Shown here one piece after another: positions 24,153-35,966 of a stretch of 64,000 bases of DNA. Made by a program: the position numbers and the translations under genes. The notes under the pieces were generated by a model. The model was not told the origin of the DNA. It worked only from the letters and a program-made list of their open reading frames with translations, and did not search any database. Source of the DNA: Jacaranda mimosifolia (Eukaryota; Streptophyta; Magnoliopsida; Lamiales; Bignoniaceae); contig CM032128.1 of NCBI GenBank assembly GCA_018894105.1, positions 22,239,001-22,303,000 of the forward strand, read 5' to 3'. Numbering within the stretch: the first letter of the stretch is position 1; the number at the start of each line of letters is the position of its first letter.

Positions 24153-24935
24153 AAGTGTAAATTGCACTTTTGGTCCCATAAGTTAGACCCATTTGGATTT
24201 TGATCCCATTCTTTATGAATTTTGCACATTGCATCCAATAAGTGCTTTTTTATTTTTTAATTTGAGGACCAAAGAGGCCTTCCATCCAATAGTTAATGGA
24301 GCCAGTCACATGCCACTTACGTGGCCATTAAATTAGTCCTTTTTGGTCCCATAAGTTAGATATGTTTGAATCTTGGTCACAACAAAGTGAAGAACCATCA
24401 ACTAAGAAACTACCAACAAATATAGCAACATAGTTTGCATTTTTTAAGTTTGAACAACTTTCCTTCATTAACTTCAACATCCTAAGTAGCCTAAGTATCA
24501 CTTATCTTGCTTTTCACATATTTAAGGGTCTTCTTGAGCAAAGAAACCATAATAATTATTCATGAAACCACAACCATGAAACATCTTATCTGGATTTTCA
24601 TTTGTCCATGAGGTTTTTAGTGGAGGTGGTGCATCGCAAAAGCAAATGGCACCTTCACTTGCAACCATTTTTCTTTCCTCTTTTGCAAATATCTCTTAGA
24701 GCTTTTGTTGGTACCAAAAATCCAAATAAGCCTAACTTATGGGACCAAAAAAAGCTCAACTTAACAGTCACATGAGTAGCACCTGAGTTGCTCTTTTAAT
24801 TTCTAGACAGAAGCCCTTTTGAGTCCTCAAATTAAGAAAAAATGCACTTATTAGATGGAATGTGTGAAACTGATAAAGAATAGGACCAAAATTCAAACGT
24901 GCCTAAGTTATTTGACCAAAAATACAATTACACTT
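24153..24935. mobile_element. Long-TIR DNA transposon carrying a captured gene fragment
   Basis: Two arms of about 225-230 bp (24153-24383 and about 24712-24935) are inverted copies of each other; both start aagtgtaa(a)ttg from the outside and each contains 'ggtcc(c)ataagttag' and 'ttaatttgaggac' blocks. The flanks are ctatc and atatc (TATC shared). The insertion breaks the tail of the modular repeat between 'cttgtcc' and 'ccaccatgc', which are adjacent in sister copies. Long TIRs suggest a MULE or foldback element, but the 4-5 bp flank match is shorter than the usual 8-10 bp of MULEs. The 330-bp centre encodes a GRF zinc-finger relic. Confidence 0.8.
24522..24668 (-). pseudogene. GRF-type zinc-finger fragment captured by the long-TIR element
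   Basis: A 48-codon frame on the minus strand begins MVASEGAICFCDAP, then LKTSWTNENPDKMFHGCGF and ends GFFAQEDP. This follows the zf-GRF pattern C-x-C ... TSWT-x-NP-(G)-x-x-F-x-x-C ... (C)-x-FF-x-W-x-DP. The first three zinc ligands are present (residues 9, 11 and 33). The fourth Cys is Tyr (YYGFF) and the Trp before DP is lost. GRF fingers bind single-stranded nucleic acid in some nucleases and topoisomerases, and plants have many short GRF proteins with a C-terminal hydrophobic tail. Downstream frames are interrupted by stops. The gene is probably a captured fragment and not functional; strand and placement between the TIRs are clear. Confidence 0.68.
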
Positions 24936-27466
24936 ATATCCACCATGCTGTGTATATACTATGATGTCACATATATCCTAGTGATTTTTATAACCTCTCC
25001 AAAAAATAATATTGGTCGCAAATGACTCCCACTTAGAGCTCTGGCTATATGGAACATAATTAATGAAAGTACGTGCTTGCCTATACATTAAAAACAAGAA
25101 AGCATATTTCATTATAATCTAAGAAGTGTTATTTATATAATGTGATGTAATTTTTCAAAAAAAATTAGATTATAGTTGCAATTTAAAGAATATATCACTA
25201 ATAGTGGTTTGAAAAGTACAATGTGTATCACGCGTGCAAATTTCTAAAATTTCAGTGTGCTACTTTTCATGATTTTTAATCAACAAGATGTCCCTCATAT
25301 TCTTTAAAGTTCATGAAAATACTTCAAGAATTGATATTTTATAGTAGCTAATACTAATATGCCAAAAATACGCCTACAGTAAACGTATAAAAAAGGAGAA
25401 CGAGGGAAAAAAAATACTCCTTTCATTAAGTTTCCTAATTTACTATTTTAATTGTTTAGTAGAACATTTAATTCATATTTGTCCTATTATGAAGTATATT
25501 GCATTTAATTTTAAGCAAGTGAATTCGAGGTTCCAAAGTTAAAAATTATGAAAAATAACTTCAGTATTAGATCTATTATAGATAAGTAAGAACTAAACTT
25601 TCGGAAATAATATTTATAATTTTGTTAATGAAAGACTTAGATGGAGGGGAAGATGGATTAATGGGAATACTTTTGTTTTGTCTATAAATTTATTATTAGA
25701 TTAATCATAGAATTTATAAAATTGGCTTCTAAGTGTTTTGAGTAATTGAAGTGGGCAACATGATGCAATAGAGATGTTGATGGGCATTCTTCGATGGACC
25801 TACTATAAGGAGGCAAAATGGGATCAAGTCATTAAACATTTTAGACATAGCACATTAACAATGACAAAAACATGTGCCATAACTTGTTTTTGAATATTAG
25901 TAAACAAACTTCTCAATTATCATAATTATGGTACAAGTTCCATCTGAAAAAAATGAACAACTTAAAATCAAACATGTGGACAATACTGATTTTCAATCCT
26001 AAAAAGCTTGAAATTGGAAACCCCAAACCCGAATTTTCCCACATAAAACAAAGAAGAAGTGTTATTAGCGAGTTAAAACTCTTTCATATTATATCTTTGT
26101 CCTACACATAATTTCCATCTTCTCTAAGACATTCACATCCATTCTAAAGTAAAATCTAGACAAACATAAATGCAATCCTTGTACCATCTAAGTTAGAAAA
26201 TTGAATGATTTTTCACATGATATGTCAACCATACCATATCTTTGACCCTCTAGGTAGTGCAACTAGTTTGTTAAAATTCTTCTACTTTCTTTTTTCACTT
26301 CTGCTCATAATTTTTATCATCTACAAGAATTTTCCAATCTAAAGTAAAAACATGATTAGAACAAGTGCAACCTGTGTACCATAAAAGTTGAAATTTTGAA
26401 TGATTTTTACCTAATATGATAAGGATGCTAAATTTTTTATCCTTGAAAAAGTGATACTAGCATTCTGCACCATCTATGTTTGAAAATTTGAATGATGTTG
26501 ACTTGATATGAAAGCATACTATATCTTTGGCTCTCGGGAAGTGCTACTAGCTTCCTAGAACTCTTCTATTTTCTCTCCACTTCTATGCATAATTTTCATC
26601 TTCTCAAGGACTTTTCCATTTTAAAGTAAAAACTCAACCAACTTAACATGCAATCTATGTATCATCTAAGTTTTAAATTTGAGCAATTTTGACATGATAT
26701 GAAAAGCTTGCTATATCTTTGACCCTCGAAGAAGTGGTACTAGATTAATAAAATTCTTCCGATTCCTGTCTCCACTCCTGGGAATAATATCCATTTTCCC
26801 TGGGATTTTTCCATTCCAAATTTAACTAATTTAACTACAATCTCTATGCTATCTGGTACTTCTTCTCTTTACTCTGTGCACAATTTCCATATATATTCAC
26901 TAACACTTTCTCATTCTAAAGTAACTTGACCAGATCAACAGTAACATCTATACCGCTCATTGGAAATTAAAAATGATTTTGACATGATATGACAAACATG
27001 TTATATCTTCAACACTCGAGGAAGTGCTATTAGCATAGTCAAACTCTTTGATTTCCTCTCTCTATTCTTGTGCATAATTTCAAAGTTGTTCAAGACTTCT
27101 ATATTTTGAATAAAAAAGTTGACAAACTCAATACAATCTTCTTACCATCTAAGTCATATTTGAATAATTTTGACTTGTTATGACAAGGATGCTATAATGT
27201 TGACCATCGAGGAAATGCTGCCAACTTTCTAATACTCTTTCAGTTTCTCTCTCAACTTATGCATGTAATTTCCATCTTCTTTAGGGCTTTCACATTCTAA
27301 AGAACAAACTTGTCTAATTCAAATGCAATTGATCTACTGTCAAAGATAGAAATATGAATGATTTTACATGATAACATGTATCCTATATCTTCATCCCTAA
27401 CAAAGTGAAACTAGCTTACTAAAGCTCCTTTGCCTCATACTTTCGCTCCAATGCATAATTCTATTT
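24936..27466. repeat. Modular repeat: tail, head and second monomer array
   Basis: 24936-25860 is the ~1-kb tail type also seen at 14858-15900 ('cttagagctctggc', 'tttcattataatctaag', 'ctactataaggaggcaaa'). 25860-26040 is the short head ('aatcctaaaaagcttgaaatt', 'cacataaaacaaag'). 26040-27466 is an array with anchors near 26215, 26412, 26500, 26690, 26985, 27175 and 27370. It is cut by a copia element at 27467. No genes are present. Confidence 0.78.
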
Positions 27467-28705
27467 TGTTGTAATTGGCACGATAACAATTTGGGTTTGA
27501 GGCTACATACAAGTTTAAGAGATGATTGTAATTATGGATTGATGCCAATTTGGTTGGAAACCATGAGTATTGTGAAGAAATGAAAAGGAACACAAAGAGG
27601 CATAAGATTATTAATATTGGGGGTATCTCTCATTGACTATGAGATAAAGTTTGGGGAGATAGTGGGACTATAAAAGACTTTGTGCCCAATGCTAGACCGT
27701 TTATCCCACATTAAAAGTTTTTTTCCAAGGGAATAACACCTTATATGCAGCTCAAGGATTGATTCATGGTAAAGTATCAATTAGGGAACTCATAGGGTGT
27801 GTCTGCACATGCCCGTCACCTCCTATCCGTCTGACTTGGCTCTAGCTCTAGCTTCAACCAGGCATTAGGTGAATTATCTCGGGTCTCCGATTAATTTTTT
27901 TGCTATAATTCCAATTTTATTTGGAATTTGAAAGTTTAAAATCAGATTTTAAAATTCAAATAAGTCAGACCTTGGTTTTTTAATCTGATTTTATGGTGCA
28001 GTATCATTTCTGCTGTTTCTACAGTTATAGAAACATTTCAAAAATGGTTGTGGAGTTATATGTGCTTTGCATCTGGTCCAGAATGAATCTATACATTTTT
28101 TAGGTCCCTCTCTCACAAATATGAGCCTGCTGGCTGTAGACAAGTTATACACATCACAACAAAGTTTGAAATCCTTTCATCTTCTCTATCTCATTTCCAC
28201 AATACCAAATTAAGTTTCTACACTTTACATTTTAGTGTTGTTCTACTAGAACTCCAACAATTGAGTAGTGCTCAAGGTGACGCTATTTTGGATTGCAGTA
28301 GAAAGCTTCTACACTGTCTTGTCTTGGGGAAAGTTATATTGTACCCTGTGCACTAGTAAGAGTGGTGATAGTTTTTTTAAGGCAAACTAGTGATTTGTGA
28401 TTCAATCGGATAAATAGTTCTATTATAGTATAGAACTGAGATCTACGTTTTCTGTTTAAATACTAGTTCAATTTATGTTATTGCTATATTCAAAATTGGT
28501 TTTATGTTTTTGGTTTATGCTAATTTTTTTAACTTAATTACAATTGGGTTATTGGAAAATATGTTATATTGCATGTTGCTTTTTTGAAATATTCATGATA
28601 TTGGTTTCTATTAACACTGTCCAGTGATTATAACTATTTACAAACTATTTTATAATATTGCATGCTATTTATAAACTGTAGCTTATAATTCGTGTGTTTC
28701 CAATA
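27467..28705 (+). repeat. 5' LTR of the Ivana/Oryco-like element
   Basis: It starts tgttgtaattggca and ends gtgtttccaata (CA changed to TA). Length is 1239 bp. A clean tRNA primer site is not visible right after the end. A partial 'tggtatctc' occurs about 50 bp inside (near 28758) and may be a displaced remnant of a tRNA-Met site. Confidence 0.86.
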
Positions 28706-28856
28706 ATCTTGAAGAAATTATTTGATTATTTTTTAAAAGTTGCATATATTTCTAAAATGGTATCTCTTTTGCAAGTGGCGTTGTCTTTCAAAATCAACCT
28801 ATCTAGCTTGCCACAGAATTTTAGGGGTCAGTTTTTCAAATATTAGCAACAACGAA

Positions 28857-29750
28857 TGAAAGTATGGCTCATGATGAAGGTTCTGTTGGTAATTTAGGTA
28901 ACTAGACTTGAACCAACTTGTAGTGGTCCCAATACAGCTGAAATAGCTAAGTGGACTGGGTAGGATTAGTTAAGTCGGGAGATCATTTTGTCATCACTGT
29001 CAAATCTCCTTTTTGATGTATACTACTTCAACTCTTATACTGCTAAGTTGTTGTGGGATGAGTTCGACAACAAATTTTACACTAAAGAATAAGGGCTCGA
29101 GAAGTATTATGTGTCCAAGTTCATGAAATATCAAATGATTGAGGGAATGCCAGCAACTGAATAGACACATGAACTGATCAACCTCGAACATGCCCTACTG
29201 ATGTTGATATGAAACTAACTAAGAAGTTTCTAGTCATGTCCATAGTGGATATATTTCCCAAGTCTTGAGCAAGTTTTGGAATGACACTCAAAGCATTAGA
29301 AAGCGAAATTGTCCTTGGATGATCTTATGATTGCCAAAAGCATCAAAGAGAAACACCAAAATCAAACCAATGGAGTTCCTTTTCAGCACCAAACAGAGGA
29401 AAATATGGTAATTGAGGGAAAGAAGAAAAGCAATAAGATGAACCAAGTGAACTCTAACTCCCAAAACCATAAATAAGGGCAAACTTAAAGCTAACAAGCC
29501 AAAAGCAAATAAATCATGCTGGAGTTTTAGGCATGTAGACTATTGGGCTAAGGATTATCCTTTGAAGAAAGCTAAAGCCAAGCTTAACTCTAATGCCTTT
29601 GTAGTGGTCAATATGGTTGTTAGAGAGACTAGCGATGCTAGAGCTCCAGAGATGATCATTGATGGATACGTAACCTTAAAACCCGAAATTTGTACTATTT
29701 ATGAATCTTTTGATTGATTAATAGATATTGATGCAAATGTGCACGTTTGT
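28857..29750 (+). pseudogene. gag: Ivana-like gag and protease relic
   Basis: The plus-strand frame shows a UBN2-type capsid segment (SLSNLLFDVYY, AKLLWDEFDNKF, YYVSKFMKYQM) around 28990-29140, with in-frame stops. A degenerate zinc knuckle at about 29514-29570 reads CWSFRHVDYWAKDY, with Phe and Tyr in place of two zinc-binding Cys. The likely protease region follows (LIDIDANVHVC near 29715-29750); its catalytic triplet is not convincingly intact. The start at 28857 is the first ATG in the expected place after the LTR, and is uncertain. Confidence 0.65.
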
Positions 29751-30079
29751 GTTGATAAATTATTTTTTGTGTCTTACCAGCCAATTGATGAAAAATCCAT
29801 GATGATGGGGAACTATAGTGCTTCCAAAGTGCTTAGGATAGGATGCACAAACCTGAATTTTCCTTCATGGTGCATACTATAGTTGCAGAGGGTGCATCAC
29901 ATCTCGATTATATAGAGAGACATTATCAGTGATTCTCTAATAGTAGGGGAAGATTTTGAGCTTACTTTTAAATTCAAAAAAGTTGTAATACAACATTATG
30001 GTTTGTCTATTGGAAATGGCTATTTTTTCAATGGTTTATTCAAGTTAAAAGTTTAATATATACACATATATATATGTTA

Positions 30080-32780
30080 TAAGTCTATTAATGAAAATGA
30101 GTATTCTGAGTCTTTAGTGAATGTTGTTGAAAGTTCTGATCTATGGTATAGTTGTTTAGGTCATCTAAACTTTGGTTCTGTTAAATGCATGATAAGCTCA
30201 AATTTGATAAGTAAACAGGATATTGAACATAATCACAAGTGTCAAATATGTGCTAAACAAGTAAAGAAACCTTATCTATTAGTTGAAAGGAATTCTGAAT
30301 TATTTGCGCTTGTGCACACAAATATTTATGAGTTCAATGGGGTCTTAACTAAAGATCATAAAAGATACTTCATTACCTTTGTAGATGATTATAGTAGGTA
30401 TTGTTTGTTTATCTATTGAAACATAAAGATGAAGTACTTGAAAAACTTATCATTTTCAAAAACAAAGCAAAATCAAGCTGGTAACAAACTTAAAATGTTT
30501 AGAACAGATAAAGATAGGGAGTTTGAGTCAAACCCTATCGATGAATATTGTAGAAGCTTTAGCATTATTCATGAAGAGACTTCTCTTTACTCTCCCTTGT
30601 CCAATAGATAGCAGAACAAACGAATAGAACTTTTTGATACATGAGTAACAATCTACTTTTGATTTCTAGACTACCCAAACATAAGTAGGGAGAGGCTTTG
30701 AATATGACTTGCCATGTTATGAATGGAGTCCTTCTAAAGCATAAAGATTGCATTATGTTTGAACTATGGAAAGATAGAAAACCTAGCTTAAAATATTTTC
30801 TAGTGTGGGGCTTCTTGCAAAAGTTCTTGTCCTAGGACACAAGAGGAAAAGCTTGGTCCCAAAACTATTGATGCGGTCTTCTTGGGCTATGTGGGCAAAA
30901 TCTATGCATTGAGATTTTTGTCATTTAAGTCTAAAATCCATGGCATAGATTTTAGCACAAAAGTGAAATTTCATGGTGCTACATTCTTTAAGGACGTATT
31001 TTCCATGAAAATGAGAATACCTCATAATGTTTCATTAGATTCAACTGTTACATCAACCTTATTCTTGAACATGTGGAAAATATATCAAATGTGGTTAATC
31101 CAAATAGTTTGGGTTCAACATACATAGAGCTAAAGAACTAAATGAACGTAGATGGAGTAAGAGAGCTAGGGTCATCAAGGATTATTGAAGTGATTTCAAC
31201 ATTAATAGTATCGAGGATGATCTTGTAACCTTCAAAGATATTATTGCCTTATTGCAAGCAAAGTAATGAAAGGCAGCTATCAAAAGTGAGATAGATTCCA
31301 TTGCTCTAACGGGACATATGAATTAGTAGATCTACCTCCACAGTGTACTATGATTGGATGTAAATGGATCTTTAAAAAGAAAACTTAAGTCTAATGGAAT
31401 TGTAGACACATTTAGGTCCAATTAGTTGCCAAAGGCTCTAGACAAAGAGAGGGAATAGATTTCTTTGATACCTATTCCTCAATTGTTCGGTTGACTACAA
31501 TTCGGGTGCTTATCACATTAGCTTTCATATATGATTTCTAGATTCACTGGATAGGTGTGAAAATAACCTTTTATGTATGGTGACCCCAAGGAAGAGATCT
31601 ATATAGATAAACCTAAGGGATTTGTGGCTTTTGGTAACGGCAAAAGGTCTGCAAGCTTGTTAAGTTCCTCTACAGTTTAAAGTAAGCACCTGAGCAATGG
31701 TATGAAAATTTTGATAAAACTATTTTATCATTTGGTTTTAGTGTAAATGAGAATGATAAGTGTATCTACTATAAGGTTAAAGATAATGCTTGTATTATGT
31801 TGTACTTATACGTGGATGATATATTCTTAATAAGTTCTAACCTTGTGACTATAAATGAGATAAAGTCATACTTCTAAAGTAAGTTTGAAATTATTGATAT
31901 AGGTAAGGCCAATGTGATTCTTGGACTCAAGTTAATTTGGCTAACTAAGGGCATATCCATTTTTCAATCTCATTATGTTGAGAAAATTGTTGAGAAATTT
32001 GGTTATAAAAATTGTAAAGTCATTAAGATACCATAAGATCCTTCCATAGCTCTTTACAAGAATGAAAATGGAATTCCTGTATCTCAATTGATGTGTTATC
32101 AGATTATTAGGAGCTTGCAATATCTTGCGAATGGCTCAAGATCAAATATCTAATTTGCAGTTTCGAAGCTGGCGAGATATATAAATTGTCCTAGTATAAC
32201 CCATTGGGAGGCTTTGGATAGGATACATCGGCATCTAAAGGGCATAATATCACTTGCTCTGCACTATGGCAGATTCCTTAGGGTACTTGAGGGATATAGT
32301 TATGCAAGTTGGATAGCCAAAAACTCCAATAGTAATGGATGTGTAGGGTATTCATTTACCTTAGGCGAGGGCGTTGTCTCCTGAAAGTCTACTAAATAAA
32401 CTTTGGTAACTCAGTCTATATTTGAGGTAGAGTTATGTGCTTTGGACATAATTCGAATGGAGGCTGAGTGGCTACATATGTTGATGGTCCAATTATCCAT
32501 GGCTAGCAAATCTCTTCTTGTGATTGCAGTATATTGTGATAGACAAACCACAACTGCAAAGACCAGAAGTTTAAAATTTAATTAAAAATCCAAGAGACAT
32601 ATCCAAGTTAGACTAAAGTCTATAAGGGAGCTTGTATCTAATAGGGTTATGGCAACTCATGTTATTGGATCCAACGAAAATGTGGTTGACCTTTTCACTA
32701 AAGGACTCGAGTTTTCCTTAGTCCAGAAATCCAAGCTGGGGATGCCTAGTGATGCACTTGAATGGCCTAATATACCAAGT
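30080..32780 (+). pseudogene. pol: Ivana-like pol relic: integrase, reverse transcriptase, RNase H
   Basis: The pre-integrase segment WYSCLGHLNF...CQICAKQ lies at 30140-30260. The integrase core follows with FITFVDDYSRYC and FRTDKDREFES; the first acidic residue is Asn in LVHTNIYEF, and the Glu region decays after 30600. Reverse transcriptase keeps YVDD (31809-31820), but upstream motifs have stops. Later motifs are FEIIDIGKANVILGLKL and HYVEKIVEKFGY near 31880-32020. RNase H and the C-terminal end are near 32370-32720 (VELCALDIIRMEAEWLHML, FTKGLEFSLVQKSKLG). Many frame changes rule out a functional polyprotein. Confidence 0.8.
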
Positions 32781-33284
32781 TGAGATCCCACAAGGAAGGT
32801 TCAATGTAGTATCAGCAAGCTATTGATGCGTGTCAAGTAGCAGCTAAACTAGACTAATATTTTTTTATCTGAGTCTATCCCCCAGCAGACCTTGAAGTTG
32901 TTATTTATTGCTAGTTGAGTAAGAGTACTATCTCTGAATGGAGTCAAGTCATTTTGATAAGATACAAGAAGTTCATCCCTAGAGATGCCCAACTAAGTGA
33001 ATATAGTCATTTAGCCGTGACCAGAGGAAAAGGATTATTCCTCGAAAACATTCATGACACATGATCAAGACATATGGCTATAATGTGTCACACTTAAATA
33101 TCACTACATAACCAGTAGCTTTTTGTTAACAATGGACACCGCCATATCTAAGGGTCAAATTCAAGACTTTGATCCATTTGTCCTTGTGGTGGCATAAGTT
33201 GGATAACTCGGGAAATGATTCAATCCGGAAGATACCATTATTGAAAGAAAGTTATGATAATCCTAATAGTCTAACACTATGAAT

Positions 33285-33295
33285 TTGTGGGGAAT
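33285..33295 (+). other. Polypurine tract of the Ivana-like element
   Basis: The short purine-rich stretch ttgtggggaa abuts the 3' LTR, the position of plus-strand DNA priming. Confidence 0.6.
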
Positions 33296-34547
33296 TGTTG
33301 TCATTGACATCATAACCATTTAGGTTTGAGGCTAATTACATGTTTAAGAAATGATTTGGATTTATGGATTGACGCCAATTTGGTTGGAAATCTATAAGTG
33401 TTGTAGAGAAATAAAGAGGGATACAAAGAGGCATAAGATTGTGATTATCGGGGTATCCCACATTCACTATGAGACAAAATGTAGAGGAATAATGGGAGTA
33501 TAAAAGGCTTTGTGCCTAATACTAGACCACTCACACCATATTAAAAAAATTTCCAAGGTAAGAACATCTTATACGTAGTTCAAAGACTAATGAATGGTAA
33601 AGTATCAATTAAGGGACTCATAGGGTGTCCCACATGGCCACTCCATTGCACTTGCCTACCTGTCTCGACCTGCACAGCACTGGTACCGGGTCGAGCTTGG
33701 GCTCGATCATTAAGCGAATTGTCTCAGTTTTGGGTTACTCTTTCTGCTTCAAATTCCAATTTTATTTTAAATTTAAAAGTTTAAAATCAAATTATAAAAT
33801 TTAAATAAGTGAAACTTTAGTTTTTTTAATATAATTTTATGGCGTAGAACCATTTCTATCATTTCTACTGTTACAGAATCAGTCTAGAAATGGTTGTGGA
33901 GTTACAGGTGCTTTGCACCTGGTCAAGAATAAATCTGCACATGGTTCTGATCCCTCTCTCATCTATATATGCCTCCTGTCTGCGGGTAAATTATACACAT
34001 CACAACAAAGCTTAAAATCCTCTCATCTTCTCCCTCTCATTTCTGTAATATAGAATTAAGTTTCTGCTACTATACATTTTACTATTGTGCTACCAAAATT
34101 CCAGCTACTGAGTAGTGCTTGAGGTGAAGCTATTCTGGAGTGTAGTAGAAGCTTCTAGAATGTATTGTCCTGGAGGAAATTACACAATACCATGTGCACT
34201 AGTAAAAAAGGTGATAATTTCTTTAAGGCAAACCAGCAATTGTTGATTCAACTAGATAAATAGTTCTATTATGGTACATAATTGAGAGTTAAGTTTTCTA
34301 TTTAAATACTAATTCAGTTATGCAATTGTCATATTCAAAATTGGTTTTATGCTCTTGGTTTATGCTAATGTTGAATTGAATTGCAATTGGATTATCAAAA
34401 TATATGCTATATTACTTGCTTTTTTTGAAAATATTCATGATATTAGTTTTTGCAAACATTATCCATTGATTATATTTGTTCATGAATTGTTTTATAATAT
34501 TGCATGCTATTTATAAACTGTAGCTTATAATTTGCGTGTTTCCAACA
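33296..34547 (+). repeat. 3' LTR of the Ivana/Oryco-like element
   Basis: It starts tgttgtcattgacatc and ends gcgtgtttccaaca, giving canonical TG...CA ends. The 1252-bp length agrees with its partner. Internal blocks shared with the 5' LTR include 'gggtatccca', 'caaaatt' and 'gcatgctatttataaactg'. Confidence 0.86.
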
Positions 34548-35924
34548 CCATTTTCTCAAGGGCTCTAGTAATCTTAAGTGAGAACTTGGTGAAGTCGATT
34601 GTATTATTTGTTTCATTTATGTCAAAAAATTTAATGATTTTTGTATGATATGACAAGCATGTTATAAATTCAACCCTTGAGGAGTGCTACTACTTTGTTG
34701 AAACTCTTCTGCTTCTTCATTTCTTTGTATAAATTTTCTATTCTCAAGAACTTCCTCATTTTTTTGAATAAAATATTGACCTAATAAAATGGAATCTTGA
34801 TAACATATAGTTAAAAATTTGAAATTTTCACATGATATGACAAGCATAATATATTTTTGATGCTGAAGAAAGTGCTACTAGCTAGTTTGCTAGAACTATT
34901 CTTTCGTTTCTTCAGTCCTGTGCATAATTTCCATCTTCTCCATGGCATTCTCATTATGAAGTTAGAACTTTACTAAAGCTAAATCTCTACACCATCTTAG
35001 TTGGAAAGTTGATTGATTTTGACATGATATCGCAAGCATGCTATTAATTCGATCCTTTGGGAAGTGTTATTGACTTGCTAAAACTCATCCACTTGCTCTC
35101 TCTTTTGCTTTGCATAAGTTCAATCTTTTCTTTTGGGTTTTCATTCAAACATAAAAAAGTAATCAACTCAAGTGCAATCTTTGAACCATCTAAGTTGGAA
35201 CTTTAAATGATTTTGATATGATATGACAAGAATGCTATATCATCGCCCTCTATTTCCAAGAGCTTTTGTCCTTACTTTCCAATAGGTTGGAGAAAGGGCA
35301 ACCCTTACCTCAACTATACAAGTCATGATCTTCTCTAATGCTAAATTCTTACATTCCAATTTCTAGTGCACGGCATGGTTTTTGGATTGCTTTGTCCACC
35401 ATCCCTTGCATATAGTTTCATGTCCCATGAATCCTATTCATCCTTGTAAACTCTTTAGAAAATAATGATTGTCACAATTTGCTTCACAATAGAGTCCTAG
35501 GTAGATAAACATAATCAATCAAGGCCTATGCTTTCCCATGTATTAAGAAACAAAAAAGTATGTTTCCTTACAATCTAAGAAAGTGTGCCTAGGCTTGTAT
35601 TAAAAAATAAAAAAGTTTGTTTCACTACAATCTAAGAAAGAGTGTGTAATTTATTATAATTTAATATAATTTTTCAAAATATTTTGAATTATATGTGCAG
35701 TTTAAAAATTTATCACTAATAGTGGTTTGTAAAATTATACACGTGCAACACACATGTAATTTCTAGAAACTCATGTGTGCTCCCTTAAACAAATTTTAAT
35801 AAATATAATGTCCCTTCATTTTATTTTATATCACTTTATTTTTTCAATTCATTAAAACATTTCAATAATCTATTTTTTGTAACTACAAATACTAATCCAT
35901 CAATTACACACAATGACAAATGCT

Positions 35925-35966
<42 letters not shown>

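Larger units (their letters stand above)
27467..34547 (+). mobile_element. Ty1/copia retrotransposon, Ivana/Oryco-like, decayed full-length copy
   Basis: Paired LTRs (27467-28705 and 33296-34547) flank an internal region of 4.6 kb with gag, protease, integrase, reverse transcriptase and RNase H relics in copia order on the plus strand. The Ivana/Oryco assignment comes from phrases such as VILGLKLIW, SHYVEKIVEKFGY and LFTKGLE and is tentative. It sits within a monomer of the surrounding array: left flank 'atgcataattctattt', right flank 'ccattttctcaaggg' join as one monomer. The target duplication is blurred (ctatt/ccatt). Stops interrupt all domains. Confidence 0.87.
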
